A stretch of DNA of 53,330 nucleotides from Nostoc sp. GT001 (GTDB taxonomy: Bacteria; Cyanobacteriota; Cyanobacteriia; Cyanobacteriales; Nostocaceae). A model generated the notes under the pieces. That model was not told where the DNA came from and ran no database searches. It saw only the letters and a program-made list of their open reading frames with translations. Positions 19,615 to 30,258 of this stretch are shown piece after piece (the stretch's first letter is position 1; every line of letters begins with the position of its first letter). The DNA is taken from NCBI RefSeq assembly GCF_030382115.1, contig NZ_JAUDRJ010000003.1:5346560-5399889 (forward strand), written 5' to 3'. The position numbers and the translations under genes are program-made.

Positions 19615-19785
19615 CTTAGAGGTTGTTTGAAAAGTGTTTCGCTGTGACTTTAGGCACTTTAGATCCCCCCTAACCCCCCTTAAAAAAGGGGGAACCGGAA
19701 TCAAAGTCCCCCAATTGATCGGGGGATTTAGGGGGATCTAAAATTTTTGATACCGACAAGAGGACTTTTCAAACATCCTCTTAAG
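19615..19785. mobile_element. MITE-like palindromic element
   Basis: CTTAGAGGTTGTTTGAAAAG at 19615 is the inverted copy of CTTTTCAAACATCCTCTTAAG at about 19765-19785, with two small differences. Inside are TTAGATCCCCCC, CCCTTAAAAAAGGGGGAA and GGGGGATTTAGGGGGATCTA, further nested inverted repeats. It is non-coding. Its right end supplies the TAA stop (19781-19783) of the hybrid kinase gene. Confidence 0.6.
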
Positions 19786-22700
19786 ATGAAGTGTTGCCAA
19801 TGAGACTAACGATCGCAGCGGCTAAATCCACAGGATCGACGGGTTTAGGTAGATGTTTTTGAAATCCTGCTGCCATTGCTTGGTTGTAATTAATTTCTCC
19901 TGCATAAGCAGTTAAAGCGATCGCAGGTATTTCTCCGCCTTGCTCTGGCGGTAATTTTCTCACCTCGCGTAGCAACATATAGCCATCCATGAAGGGCATT
20001 CCAATATCGCTTAAGAGGATATCTGGCTGGGATTGCACTAATGTTTGCAGTGCTTCATCTCCTGATTCAACTGCCGTTACTGTCGCGCCATATTGCTCCA
20101 GCGCAAAGCTAAAAAATTCTCGCACATCGGCTTGATCGTCCACAAGCAGTATTTGTACTCCAGCCAGTAATGTCTCCTCAGTATCGAGTTCTGCTTGAGA
20201 AGTCTCACTACTGCTAACTCGCAACTCAGAATTTTTGAGCAGAGGCAGTTTGACTGTGAATGTAGCTCCTTGTCCTTCTCCCAGACTCTCTGCCTGAACT
20301 GTGCCACCGTGAAGTTCTACCAGATGACGCACAATTGCCAGTCCCAATCCTAATCCACCAAAAACTCTGGTTGTCTTAGCATCTGCTTGCCGGAAGTAAT
20401 CAAAGACATAGGGCAAAAATTCTGGGTTAATTCCTTTACCTGTATCAATTACCTGGATTTGGGCATCTAAACCAACTTGCTGTAGACGCACTTCTACAAG
20501 CCCATCTGTAGGTGTGAATTTGACGGCATTGGAGAGGAGATTCCACATCACTTGTTGCAAGCGATCGCCATCGCCAAGAACTTTGCCGATATCATTACTT
20601 AATACCGTTTGAATTTGAATCGATTTGGCTTCTGCTGCTAAACGTACTGTTTCTAGTGCAGCTCGCGATCGCTATTTTCAAATCCACTGCATGGAGATTT
20701 AACCTAACCTTACCTTGCAAAATCCGCGAAACATCAAGTAAATCTCCAATCAATTGGGTTTGTAACTTGGCATTCCGCTCGATGGTTTCCAAAGCCCGGA
20801 TTTTAGTAGCTTCATCGAACTTGCGGGTTCTGAGCAACTTTGCCCACCCTAAAATCGGATTCAAGGGAGTTCGGAGTTCATGGGAAAGGACAGCGAGAAA
20901 TTCATCTTTAATCCGGTTGGCTGTCTCGGCTTGTGCCCTAGCTGTCTTTTCGGCTTCGTAAAGTTGAGCGCGGGCGATCGCTTGGGCACACTGCTGTCCC
21001 AGTGTCAACATAAATCCCCGGTCTTCTTCATTAAATATTTGAAGAGGAGTAAAGCTTAATCCCAAAGCCCCAATTACTTTACCCTCTACTATCAAGGGAA
21101 TGGAAGCCCAAGCATTATTTGCCATAACAGTCACAACATCTGCTAAGTTGGGATATCTAGCAATCATGGCTGCTAAATTTTCTAAAAAAATCGGCTGTCC
21201 AGTTCTGACTGTTTCTGCTATTTGGTTAGATGCTGTGATCGGAAAACTTGTCGAAGTATTTATGAGCGTTTGCGGATAGCCAATTGCTTGCACAACATTT
21301 AGGGTAGTGTTTCCTTCAGTAAGTAAGACAACGGAACCACCAGTAGCTTCCAAGGCAGCAATGCCTTGGTTCACCACCACATCAGCCACTTGTTGGGGAG
21401 TTAAGGCTTCTGAGAAGGCAGCAGTTATTTTTTGTAAAAGTACTGTGCGATTGACAGACCGTTCAGTTTCCTGGTAAAGTCTGGCGTTGTCGATGGCTGT
21501 CGCTGCCCGCCGAGCAATATCTTCTGCTAAAGCCAAGTCTGTTTGTTGATAGTACCGACCAGATTCGGCGGTAAAAAAAGAGATGGCTCCAAATAATTGC
21601 CCGCGAGAACGAACTGGAATCACCATCAGAGAACGAATACCCAGACTTTGCAGCAATTGCAGATGTTCGTTGTCTTCAGACATCTCTACAAGATTATAGT
21701 CAGATAATTCGGGATAAAAGATAGATATTCCTAGTCTTAGCTGCCGTACAAGCTGTTTGGCTTTGGTTTTGGGTCGATAACGCCGTCGGATTTCGTCTAA
21801 AATATTTAATTTCGTGGGATCGGCAATTGCGATGCCTGCGGCGGTAAACAACGCAATTTGTTTACTTGACCAATCTTCCTCAAAGACATCTACAATGCAC
21901 AAATCGGCTAAAGTTGGGACTGCTAGATTAGCCACACTTTCCAAGGTGATTTCATAATCTAATGAGGCAGCTAATAAGGTGCTGGCTTCGACTAAAAAGT
22001 TTTGTGTGGCTTCAACTCGTCTGCGATGACTAATATCTTCAATAATGCCTAATGCATACATTGGTTGTCCCTTCGCATCCCAAACTGCTGATGAAGTTAG
22101 ATTTACCCACACAATGGAACCATCTTTGCGGATGTAGCGCTTTTCTAAGGAATAACCACTAATTTCTTTTGCTACAACTCGCCGAGCATTTTCCAAATCA
22201 ACTTCTAAGTCATCAGGGTGGGTAATTTCCTGAAAGTTCATTTGAATTAACTCTTCATGGCTATACCCAGTAATTTCACACAGAGCAGGATTAATTTGTA
22301 GAAATTGTCCATCCAACCCTACTAGGGTAATACCCACAGCTGCCTGATTGAACATTGCCCGAAACCTTTCTTCGCTTTCTCGCAAAGCAACTTCTGTTTG
22401 CTTTGCTGCTGTCACATCTGCCAAAATAATGCCAATTCCTACCGTTTCACCCATTGCGTTATCAACTGGGTAATAGTTGCCGAGCCAGTAACCATAACGT
22501 CCTAGTTGTCCTCTTGTCTCACCACTGATTTCCATATTCAGCAGGGGTTCTCCAGTATCTAACACGCGCTGTAACTGTGGCTCTAACTCAGCCGCCATCG
22601 CTGGCAAAACTTCCCTAAATTTGCGTCCTAGATGTTCTTCTATAGTTAAACCGTTAATGTCAGCGAAAACTTGATTAATGCGGATATATTGCAGTTCCCG

Positions 22701-24836
22701 ATCCAAAAAGCATACGGCAACAGGAGCCGCTCCTAGCAGGGCATCGAGAAGAGATAGAGATTCGGCATAATGGATTAAAGCTTGCTGGATGTCTCGATAA
22801 AGTTGGGCATTTTCCACTGCTAAAGCAGCCCGATGGGTAATCTCTGTTGCTAAAGTTAGGTCAGTGCGATCGTAGCGACGGTTTGATTCTGTGGTGACAA
22901 AGCTGATAGTGCCGAGTACTCGCCCTTTTGCGATTAACGGCACAATCATTACAGACTTCATCCCCAATTGCCGAACAAGTTCTAAGTGTTCCTGATTCTG
23001 AGTAGTCGCCACTAATAGCGAATCAGATACCTCTGAGAGCAATTCGCTTTGCCCGGTTTGCAGTACTCTAGTAATTGCACTTGCACCCTTGTAATCTGTC
23101 ACATACTCTTGAAGTTTATGCGCCAACTCTGCTTTCGATGGGTCTGCATGGGCAATGGGTAGGCGACGAATGGAACCATCTTCATTTAAAATATCGACGC
23201 TACACCAATCAGCTAGTTGGGGAACTGAGATTTTAGCGATCTGTTCTAAAGTTTGTTCATAATCTAGCGAAGTAGAGAGTAAACTACTAATTTGGGCAAT
23301 ATAGCGTAGTCTTTCCTCAGCCTGCTTGCGCTCTGTAATATCGAGAACAAAAAAAGCTCCTCGATCTACAGTCCCTTCAAAATGGCTACCACCAATCAAA
23401 ATCGGGAAGCGTGAGCCGTCTTTACGAATATATTCTTTTTCAAAGGGGGTGCAAAAAGGGTTGTCTTGAAATTGAGTTATTGCTTCCTTATCGAGTGGCA
23501 CATACTCTGTAGGAGTTAGGTCTTGCCAGCGAAGTGTTCCGGCAAGTAATTCTTCACGGGTATAACCCACCATATTCAGCAAGGCATCGTTCGCTTCTGT
23601 AATCTCCCCGTCCTGACTCCAGAAGCCAATACCAATCATGTTTGACTCAACTACACTACGAAACTTTGCTTCGCTTTCCCGTAATGCTTGCTCAGTTTGT
23701 TTCAGTTGAGTAATATCAATTGAACTAATGCCCACTCCCAACAACTGCCCATTCGGCAAACATACCGGATAATAGCTGACAAGACCATAACGATATACCC
23801 CAGGTGGATAGGTTTCACCGCTCACTTCTTGGTTGAGTAACGGCTGCCTCGTTTCCATTACTTGCTCAAAAACAGGCTCAATTTGCGCCGCCCATTCTGG
23901 TAGTACCTCCCTAAAGGTGCGACCAATATGTTGAGTTTGCGGTACACCGTTAATGGCAGCTAGCGCTTCATTAACATGAACGTAGCGCAGCTCGGTATCA
24001 AGAAAAGCCAGCGCCACTGGTGAAGTAGTAAGCCAAGCATTCAGTAAAGCCAGAGATTCGTCTTTTTGCCCAATGGCTTGCTGAAGTTCCTGGTGCAACC
24101 TGGCTTTTTCTAGTTCTGCCTGCTTGCGCTCAGTAATATTCACACCTGCACAGGTGATACCTAAAATGCTATTGTCTGCATCCCTTAGTGGTTCAACTAG
24201 CAAATCATAAAAACAGTCTTCTCCTGATGTTGTCAGATAAACTTCTTGACGGGTTGCAACACCAGTCTCTATTACCTTTAGCTTAATTGCCTGCAATTGC
24301 TCTGCTACTGAGGCTGGAAAGAATTCATCATCAGATTTACCTAGCATTTCCTCAGCAGCTTCTAGACCTTGAGGATTATGAATCCACTGATATCGCAAAT
24401 CACGATCCTGCTGAAATACCACGATATCTGAACTACTTAACGCTAATCGAAATCTTTCTTCACTAACTCTCAGCTGTTGCAGATTTCTATCAGCTCGTCT
24501 TTTAGCAGTCTTTAATGCCTCACATAAAATACTAAAGAGCAATCCTTGTAATGCAAACAATCCAATTCGTACAGAATTAGATAAGTCAAAACTCAGCTCA
24601 TAAGCTGGGGGGAGAAAGAAGTAATTGCTCAGTAAAGCAGACAAAAAAGTTGCTAACAACCCTGACTTCAAACCACCATACCAAGCACTCAACATTACAG
24701 CGCTAAAAAACAGCAAGAAAGGAGTTCCATTCATGCTTATCCAGGGGTCTAGCATCAACATTAGCACTAGTGCAAGTGCGACAATTAATACAACAATGCC
24801 ATAACGCAATAACTGAGAATAATGAATATGGGGCAT
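19781..24836 (-). pseudogene. Large hybrid histidine kinase, split by a frameshift
   Basis: The 5' part (24836 to about 20664) encodes four N-terminal membrane helices (DUF4118/KdpD-like, about 8-110), then PAS (125-245), PAS (260-385), PAS (387-510), GAF (515-690), PAS (695-820), PAS (822-950), GAF (950-1120), GAF (1125-1290) and HisKA with the phospho-acceptor histidine in LSHELRTPLNPIL. Near 20664 one extra base shifts the frame. The frame then ends after 23 or so foreign residues, at 20595. In the other frame the protein continues without a gap as ALETVRLAAEAKSIQIQ and then a full HATPase (MWNLLSNAVKF, DTGKGINPEFLPYVF, GGLGLGLAIV) and a C-terminal receiver (VDD, SDIGMPFMDG, KPVD), to 19781. 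As written no complete kinase is made. A sequencing error or a real mutation are both possible. It lies downstream of the GGDEF/EAL gene, same strand. Confidence 0.85.
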
Positions 24837-24942
24837 GAAAAGTTCTTGGAAAAACCAATACTCATTGCAAGGGCTGTATATACCTTAAGCTAGTTTGTAA
24901 ATTTTAGTAACTTGTCTTCAGATAGATTTTTGCCAAGTTATA

Positions 24943-24966
24943 AAAACCTCTTTTGCTAGAGGTTTA
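24943..24966 (-). terminator. Terminator after the GGDEF/EAL gene
   Basis: Read on the minus strand, AACCTCT and AGAGGTT form a stem with a 6-base loop followed by TTTTTAT. It lies about 175 bp past the end of the regulator gene and about 110 bp before the kinase start, so the kinase may have its own promoter. The rest of the 302-bp gap is AT-rich with no ORF. Confidence 0.6.
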
Positions 24967-25138
24967 TTGATTAGCTATCTGATATGTAAAGAAAAAATTT
25001 AGCTCGATCCATCAAGAGAAATGGCACTGTTGTGTTAATCTAAAATACTAGATAAAAACACAAAACTAATTCATAATAAAAATTATATTATATTATTATC
25101 TGGCTCAGGATAGAGATAAATATAAAATATTGGCTGCT

Positions 25139-27320
25139 TTAATTAGCGTCTCTGTTGCCGTATTCACCAGAGGACAAATACGTAGTTTGACTTGCTAGAA
25201 GTACTTCTGCTGTCTCATATCTTAGAGGTTTAGAGAACACATAACCTTGACCAAATTCGCACCCAAGTTCCTGTAACCATTGAAGTTGTTGTGGTGTTTC
25301 AATACCTTCGGCAATCACGGCTAATCCGAGTTGATTGCTCAAAGCAATAATAGTACTAACGACCTGATAATTACGATTCCCTTCCTGCATCTGACTTACA
25401 AAGGAGCGATCGATCTTCAAATTATCAGCAGGTAAACGATGAAGATAATTAAGCGATGAATAACCGCTACCAAAGTCATCAATGCTGATTTGAATTTTTC
25501 TGTCCTTTAATTGGGTTAATAAATCAATTGTCTGACTGATATTGTCAATTAACATACTCTCGGTAATTTCTAGCGCTATAGAATCGCCTTCTAAACCCAT
25601 TTGGGATAGTGTTTGATCGATGCCATCAATTAAGCTGGCTTGGCGAATATCTTGAGCAGAGAGATTAATACTCATCTTGAGTGGAAAGTGACTAGCAAAC
25701 TTGGTTTTCCAGTTTGCCAGTTGTTGACAGGCTTTGTAGAACATCCAGCGATCGATTTGCACAATTAGCCCTGTTTCTTCGGCAACAGGAACAAATTTCT
25801 CCGGCAAAATCAACCCGCGAGTTGGGTGTTGCCAGCGCACTAATGCCTCAAATCCAATCAGCCGAACTGCTTGTAACTGCAATTCTCTACTAACGTCTTG
25901 GCTTTGCCCGCCGTAGGCATCGCCAAGTATGTCAACAATCGGCTGATAGTATATAACAAACTCTTCTCGTTCGAGAGCTTTACGGATATCCGTTTCTAGA
26001 GTGAGTCGATTTACGGCTTGAGTGTGCATTTCTATATCAAAAATTTTGTAGGAACTTCTATCTTGAGTTTTGGCTTTATACATAGCAATATCGGCATCTC
26101 GGAGTAAATCGGAGGCGCGAGTATAGTTCTTTGTTCCTAAGACAATACCGATGCTTGTACTGATAACCACTTCCGAATCATTCAGGATCAATGGTGTTTG
26201 AAAATCTTTTAGAATCCGCTCAGTAATTTGAATAGCTTTTTCAATACCAGAAATACCTTCCAGGAGAATTACGAATTCGTCACCACCAATTCGAGCGACT
26301 AAATCAATCTCTCGCAGATGAGTTTTTAGCTTCTGAGCAATGCTTTTAAGTAGTTGATCTCCAGCTAAATGTCCTAAGCTATCATTGATCACTTTGAACC
26401 GATCTAGATCGAGAAATAAGACGGCGTAACGATAGGTTTCTATTCGTTTGGTTCGGTTAATTGATAATTCTAGCCGTTCTATCAAAAGCGTCCGATTCGG
26501 TAAATCTGTCAATGGATCGTGTAAGGCATTGTGGATAATTAGTTCTTGTGCTTGTTTGCGATCGCTCACATCTAATAAAACCCCATGCCAAACAATATCC
26601 CCGTTTTCTCGACACTCCGAACGCGCATTTGCCTGTACCCACTTCAGTTTGCCAGAGGGTGTAATTAATCGCCATTCATAAAAGAATGGTTTTAAAGTTT
26701 GAGCGCTTCGTTTGGCAGCTGTATAACATCCAGCACGGTCATCAATATGGATTTGTGCAAAGCACACAGAGGCATCTGATAAAATTTGTTCGGGTGTTAA
26801 TTCTAGAAGATCCAGGCAGCCAAAACTGATGTATTCAAAGACAATAGAACCATTAAAATGATGTACAAAGCTATAAATTATTCCCGGTATATTAGATGCT
26901 AATGTTTGTAACAGATTTTGGGCTTGTTGGCGCTCTGCCCGCACTTGAGCATCCCGAAGTTCTCGACGCACCGCCACCTAGCAATCGGCTTAAGTTGTCT
27001 TTCATTACATAATCATGAGCACCTGCTTTCATCATTTCCACAGCAGATACTTCGCCGATTGTGCCAGAAACGAGAATGAAAGGAATATCTTTTTGACTCT
27101 GCTTTGCTATTTCCAGAGCCATAGGAGCATTGAATCCAGGCAATCGGTAATCTGAAATTATTAGATCCCAGGTACGGCTATTGAGGGCTGTATGTAACTC
27201 TTCTACCGTTTCGACACGTTGCCAGATTGGATTGAAACCACCGCGACGCAGTTCACGGATAACTAACATGGCATCGATTTCTGAATCTTCAACCATTAGG
27301 ACGTTCAAGGGTTCATTCAT
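25139..27320 (-). pseudogene. Response regulator with PAS-GGDEF-EAL, split by a frameshift
   Basis: ATG 27320 (GAGGT just before it) starts a receiver domain: VEDSEIDAMLV, phospho-acceptor D in LIISDYRLPG, VSGT and the lysine of YVMKDN. After NLSRLL the frame goes astray. In the next frame the protein resumes as AVRRELRDAQVRAERQQ and gives a PAS/PAC domain, a GGDEF domain with the motif intact (RIGGDEFVILLEG) and an EAL domain with the motif intact (GFEALVRW, later DDFGSGYSSL). One extra G on the coding strand (CC at 26977-26978 on the plus strand) explains the break. A GTG at 26977 opens the second frame but has no ribosome site. If whole, it would make or degrade cyclic di-GMP. The EAL domain carries an in-frame insertion of about 20 residues (GDAYGGQSQDVSREL) from a dispersed repeat. 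Confidence 0.85.
25900..25924 (-). repeat. Dispersed repeat inserted in frame in the EAL domain
   Basis: On the coding strand GGCGATGCCTACGGCGGGC reads GDAYGG. The 16-base core GCGATGCCTACGGCGG also occurs between genes at about 17483, and with one change (GCGATGCCTGCGGCGG) at 21829 inside the kinase gene. EAL domains normally run directly from YYQPIVD to the strand before GFEALVRW, so this stretch is extra. Confidence 0.65.
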
Positions 27321-28130
27321 ACCTCATACCTCATAATCTCCTTGGCAAAATTTGAGTTCATCCTCCACATTCTCATCCCAAACAACACCGATTAGCTGCT
27401 AATAAATATGGCTAACAGATGCACCAACGATGTGCAAGCTGGTGATTGAAATCCTCCCCGACCACTAGGATGCGGGGATTCTGGAGTAAGGAGTAATAAG
27501 TAATAAGTAATAAGTAATAAGTAAATACCCATTTTTGATCCACTCATTACTCATTACTCATTTTTGATCCACTCATTACTCATTACTCATTACTCCTTAC
27601 TCATTACTCCTTACTCATTACTCATTACTCATTACTCATTACTCATCACTTTAAAGCCGTGCTAGAAGCACGGGGCTTTAGACCCAATTCTTTGGTAAAC
27701 GGGCGTTCAAGTTGCTGGCTAATCTCGCCCTTATCTGCGCTCAAAAGAGAAATTAGAAATAGTTCCTTTCAAGATATTTGCTTAATTAACTCGACACTGC
27801 TCCTAGTACAGATTGGCTATGGTATACACACAAATCTAAAAAAGCTCGATTTCCCATTATTCTCTCGTTTATCTCGTTTCTATGCAGAGTATAAGAATGG
27901 TTTATTAGGGGCTGATGCCTTAATTTGATACCAATGGCATCCTGAATATGAGACGGGTGAGGACACCCATCGCACAAGAAAATTTGGGATGTTTTTTATT
28001 TGGAAGTGCCTAAAGAGGTTTTTCAGGAACTTTACCCATTGTCAGCTAATCTTTGTGTCAGTCCCCCATACTCAATATTGCGATCTAAGATTATTGGGTA
28101 TTCTATAAATTTGCGATCGCCACTATACGC
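27321..28130. other. Gap with STRR array and IS200/IS605-like end fragments
   Basis: About 810 bp with no believable gene. AATCCTCCCCG...GCGGGGATT (27451-27474) and AAAGCCGTGCTAGAAGCACGGGGCTTT (27652-27678) are hairpins of the type found at ends of IS200/IS605 elements. Between them is a heptamer array. The rest, to 28130, contains only short ORFs in both directions without recognisable content. Confidence 0.45.
27484..27646. repeat. STRR heptamer array (GTAATAA / ATTACTC)
   Basis: Four to five copies of AGTAATA are followed by about fifteen copies of ACTCATT with two CATTTTTGATCC interruptions. The first half is roughly the inverse of the second, so the array can fold back. These are the short tandemly repeated repetitive sequences known from heterocyst-forming cyanobacteria. 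Confidence 0.85.
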
Positions 28131-29135
28131 ATGATTGAAGTTGAACATCTGAGTAAAATATACGGCTCTACCCCAGCAATTACTGATGTCACCTTTAGCG
28201 TCGAACCTGGGGAGATTTTAGGGCTGTTGGGCCTCAATGGCGCTGGAAAAACCACAACCATGCGGATTCTGGCTGGTTATTTACCGGCAACTAATGGAAA
28301 TGCCCGGATTGCTGGTTATGATGTCCATGAAAATTCTCTGGCTGTGCGCCAACGCATTGGTTATTTACCCGAAACACCGCCGTTATATCCAGACATGACG
28401 GTGGAGGGATTTTTGCATTTTGTCGCCCGAATTAAGGGAGTTCCAGCAGGCGATCGCCCCAATAAGGTGACAGCCGCCATTGAACGCTGCAACTTAGAAG
28501 ATAAGCGGCGAGTGATTATTCGCAAACTCTCTAAAGGATACCGCCAACGTGTCGGAATTGCTCAAGCGATCGTTCACGATCCCCCAGCGATCATTTTGGA
28601 TGAACCCACCGTTGGACTAGATCCACGACAAATAATTGAAGTGCGGAATTTAATTAAAAGCCTCGCTGGTACTCACACAATTATTCTTTCCACGCACATT
28701 CTGCCAGAAGTAAGCATGACTTGTAGCCGCGTCGCCATCATCAACCGCGGTAAAGTTGTGGCAACTAATACACCAGAAAACCTGATGACTCAGTTGACAG
28801 GTGGCTCAGGGTATGAATTGGAAATAGAAGGAGAAGCTGCCCTAGCGAAACAGGTATTGCAAAAAGTCGCGGGTGTGAGTCTGATAGAATCAATTCCGAC
28901 AGCCGGAGGTCATCAACCCCAGGAAAACCGCGCTTATCTGCGGGTGATCTCGCAACCAGGAAAAGAACCAGGACGCGATATTGCCACAACATTAGTGCGT
29001 GCAGGATTCGGTTTACATGAACTGCGGCGGGTTAACGCCACCTTAGAAGATGTATTCTTGCAACTGACCACAGAAGAAAAGAATTTCGATCCTGATGTAG
29101 ACTTAGCAGCAGACAAAGAAGGAGAGGCAGCGTAA
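28131..29135 (+). CDS. ABC transporter ATP-binding protein (GldA/ABC-2 type)
   Basis: 334 residues. Walker A is GLNGAGKTT (about 34-42), the ABC signature LSKGYRQRVGIAQ (about 138-150), Walker B AIILDEP with TVGLDP after it, and the H-loop histidine in STHILPE. The extra 100 residues after the ATPase core are typical of the GldA/CcmA branch that pairs with ABC-2 permeases. The stop codon ends one base before the permease ATG, so the two are surely co-translated. Together with the next genes it forms the GldA-GldF-GldG-like set. Bacteroidetes homologues are needed for gliding; the cyanobacterial role is not known. Confidence 0.9.
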   Translation: MIEVEHLSKIYGSTPAITDVTFSVEPGEILGLLGLNGAGKTTTMRILAGYLPATNGNARIAGYDVHENSLAVRQRIGYLPETPPLYPDMTVEGFLHFVARIKGVPAGDRPNKVTAAIERCNLEDKRRVIIRKLSKGYRQRVGIAQAIVHDPPAIILDEPTVGLDPRQIIEVRNLIKSLAGTHTIILSTHILPEVSMTCSRVAIINRGKVVATNTPENLMTQLTGGSGYELEIEGEAALAKQVLQKVAGVSLIESIPTAGGHQPQENRAYLRVISQPGKEPGRDIATTLVRAGFGLHELRRVNATLEDVFLQLTTEEKNFDPDVDLAADKEGEAA

Positions 29136-29948
29136 ATGGGTATAGTGCTGAGTAATATTATTGCCATTTATCGCCGAGAGTTACAGAGTTATTTTGTATC
29201 GCCCTTAGCTTATGCGATCGCAGGCATATTTTGGTTAATCGCCGGGTTATTCTTCGTGATGATTTTGCTAGGGCCAGACGGCATTTTGGTAGGAGTTGCG
29301 GCAATAGATGCACAAGGGCAACAGCTGGGAGTACCAGTACCACCAATAGATGTCCCCTACGAATTTGTCCGAGCATTTTTGGATCGTATGGGATGGCTAT
29401 TGTTGTTTATCCTGCCGATTCTCTCGATGGGACTCTATGCCGAAGAACGGAAGCGGGGTACTTTAGAACTTTTAGCCACCTCACCAATCACCAATTGGGC
29501 GGTAGCTGTAGGTAAATTATTAGGTGTGATAACATTTTTTATCACAATGGTTGTACCCATGCTAGTGTTGGAAGCGATCGCCATCAGCGGCTCAAATCCA
29601 CCAATGACGACCTCAATTCCCTTACTGGGTCATTTTGGATTAATCTTACTAGCAGCGGCAATTTTATCTGTAGGAATGTTTATTTCTTCATTAACAGACA
29701 GCACAATTTTGTCTGCTGTTCTTACCTTTGCAGTAATCTTATTATTGTTATTGATTGATTTAATCGCTAAAATTGTCCCTGGTCCCGTAGGTGAAGCTTT
29801 AGGTTATCTATCATTGCTGAAACATTACAACACATTAATCCAAGGCATTTTTGATACTAGCGCTTTAATTTTATTTGCCAGTTACATTTTTTTGGGCATC
29901 TTTCTTACAGCTCAATCAATTGATGCACTGCGTTTTCAAAGGCAATAG
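29136..29948 (+). CDS. ABC-2 type permease (GldF-like)
   Basis: 270 residues with six predicted membrane helices (about 23-47, 85-105, 128-150, 165-185, 190-215 and 243-263). The N-terminal IYRRELQSYFVSPLAYAIAGIFWLIAG motif and MGLYAEERKRGTLELLATSPI between helices two and three are the family signature. It begins at the base after the ATPase stop codon. It would form the membrane channel driven by the upstream ATPase. Confidence 0.9.
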   Translation: MGIVLSNIIAIYRRELQSYFVSPLAYAIAGIFWLIAGLFFVMILLGPDGILVGVAAIDAQGQQLGVPVPPIDVPYEFVRAFLDRMGWLLLFILPILSMGLYAEERKRGTLELLATSPITNWAVAVGKLLGVITFFITMVVPMLVLEAIAISGSNPPMTTSIPLLGHFGLILLAAAILSVGMFISSLTDSTILSAVLTFAVILLLLLIDLIAKIVPGPVGEALGYLSLLKHYNTLIQGIFDTSALILFASYIFLGIFLTAQSIDALRFQRQ

Positions 29949-30258
29949 TTATATAAGTTATGAGTTTAAAGTTAGGAGTGAGGAGTTGAAGAAGAATCCA
30001 GAATATAGAATTCAGAACAAGAAAGTGAGAGACTTCAACTCGTTTATTCAGATGCTCTCTACGAGACGCTGCGCTATCTGCCAGTTATACATAATTGAAT
30101 TAATTCTGAATTATGGCTCACTTCTCCTGTCGGAGAGGCTGCGCGTAGCTTGCTTCCCCGGAGGGGTACGACTCGCTCAGTGACCTCCTGAATCCTGAAT
30201 TGTGTTTTATTAAAACTCCTAACTCCTAACTCCTAACTCCTCACTTCAGTCTAATAAT
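29949..30258. repeat. Repeat-filled spacer inside the ABC operon
   Basis: The 310-bp spacer begins with TTAGGAGTGAGGAGTT and ends with CTCCTAACTCCTAACTCC (30214-30245), inverted heptamer arrays. Between are GCGATGC-like and CTCCTGTCGGAGAGGCTGCG repeats (about 30055-30180). No gene is seen. If the array folds it may weaken read-through to the GldG-like gene. Confidence 0.65.

Noticed and set aside
19781..20560. HATPase-REC as an independent gene from ATG 20560
   Set aside because: The first methionine lies in the middle of the ATPase N-box region, and the upstream sequence in the same frame continues the kinase without a gap.
25139..26977. PAS-GGDEF-EAL as a separate gene starting at GTG 26977
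   Set aside because: It overlaps the receiver gene in another frame, has no ribosome site, and the N-terminal residues continue the receiver linker exactly. A frameshifted single gene explains it better.
27484..27646. CRISPR array
   Set aside because: Repeats are 7 bp in direct tandem without unique spacers. They are STRR heptamers.
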